Positions 13,838 through 14,385 of a stretch of 14,385 nt of DNA are shown here, piece by piece; within the stretch, counting starts at the first letter, position 1, and the number at the start of each line of letters is the position of its first letter. The translations under genes and the position numbers were made by a program. The stretch lies in assembly GCA_028719265.1 (NCBI GenBank), contig JAQUKF010000018.1, forward strand, positions 1-14,385, in the 5' to 3' direction. The notes below the pieces were generated by a model, which was given only the letters and a program-made list of their open reading frames with translations, did not search any database and was not told the DNA's origin. This stretch comes from Candidatus Omnitrophota bacterium. Lineage in GTDB: Bacteria > Omnitrophota > Gorgyraeia > Gygaellales > Profunditerraquicolaceae.

Positions 13838-14385
13838 ATGATTGGTAAAAAGACCGGAGTAAGCCTTATCGAATTGATAATAAGCATAGTCTTGATATCC
13901 CTGGTTTTGCTGGGTTTTTTCAGCGTTGAATTGTTCAGCAGGCATCACGTGATCAGTTCAGACAGACGCACCAAGCTCCAGAATGAACTGTCGTATTCCA
14001 TCGAGTACATGAGCAAATACGTCCAGCAGAGCTGCGGTGATTTCAATAACCCTCCGATTACGGCATATCCGGTGTCGGGCGTCCAAACCGGATTTCGCGT
14101 CCGCGTGGATCTAAATACTCCCCAGACTCCAAACGACCTGACTGATGACACCTGGATTAATTTTTACCTGGACAGCCATCAATTAAAGACCTCGCAGGGC
14201 GCGGTTACCGAGAACCTTGCCGAGAATATCATCAGCAATTTCGACCCTTATATAATGCCGGCTTCCCCCGATAAGGGGTTCTACGCATATATCACCGATC
14301 AGGGTACGGCTATAGATATAGGTTTGGTGGCCAGGTACGATCCGTCGAGCGCGGCCAGCTCGGATAACCCCCAGGTTTCCATGAA
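13838..14385 (+). CDS. Minor prepilin-like protein (PilW/GspJ-like), 3' end outside window
   Basis: The open frame runs from ATG 13838 to the window edge (182 full codons, no stop). The N-terminus MIGKKTG then VSLIELIISIVLISLVLLGF is a clean prepilin signal with Gly at -1 and Glu at +5. The following stretch, SDRRTKLQNELSYSIEYMSK, resembles PilW/GspJ minor subunits, which are longer than major pilins, as this one is. The later part is a Pro/Asp/Asn-rich beta region. It ends the visible pilin cluster and is likely co-transcribed with it. No strong ribosome site is seen, so it may be coupled to the gene 3 bases upstream. The exact minor-pilin class is a judgement from the N-terminal region only. 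Confidence 0.8.
   Translation, partial: MIGKKTGVSLIELIISIVLISLVLLGFFSVELFSRHHVISSDRRTKLQNELSYSIEYMSKYVQQSCGDFNNPPITAYPVSGVQTGFRVRVDLNTPQTPNDLTDDTWINFYLDSHQLKTSQGAVTENLAENIISNFDPYIMPASPDKGFYAYITDQGTAIDIGLVARYDPSSAASSDNPQVSM

Overview
The window looks like a piece of a Gram-negative (diderm) bacterial chromosome. It carries an outer-membrane secretin, exported periplasmic proteins and type IVa pilus inner-membrane genes. Gene style (tight ATGA overlaps, a small winged-helix protein, pilins with a Cys-rich CTSTHYFSYSC segment) reminds me most of Candidatus Omnitrophota (PVC-related, uncultured). That placement is from memory of family sequences and is tentative; Elusimicrobiota or a deltaproteobacterial lineage would also fit. 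Every gene I can support lies on the + strand. No tRNA, rRNA, CRISPR, transposase or phage structural gene was seen.

Layout: (1) 2-3978: the 3' half of uvrA, followed 2 bases later by a long exported TPR protein. (2) 3984-4638: a sigma70-like promoter, a 68-residue winged-helix protein, and an overlapping short PilX/GspK-like minor pilin. (3) 4639-4938: an AT-rich 300-bp regulatory gap with repeated AAGTAAR elements 10 and 20 bp apart, ending in a near-consensus promoter. (4) 4939-12167: one tightly packed operon: excisionase-fold HTH regulator, a PilM-PilN fusion, PilO, PilP, PilQ secretin, PilB ATPase, PilC. (5) 12171-14385: a separate strong promoter placed just after pilC, two nearly identical tandem pilin genes with a terminator-like hairpin between them, then three further prepilin-like genes, the last running off the window.

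Together regions 2-5 encode most of a type IVa pilus or closely related pseudopilus machine. PilB powers assembly on the PilC platform. PilM-N, PilO and PilP form the alignment complex linking the inner membrane to the PilQ secretin. The pilins and minor pilins form the fibre and its tip. No retraction ATPase (pilT) or prepilin peptidase (pilD) is present in the window, so both would have to lie elsewhere.

This is a recognisable system rather than a wholly new one. The points most worth a second look are the PilM-PilN fusion with a degenerate nucleotide-binding motif, the tandem pilin pair whose differences sit only at its ends, the phased repeats in front of a small dedicated HTH regulator, and the separate pilin promoter plus hairpin that could set fibre-subunit levels independently of the machine.
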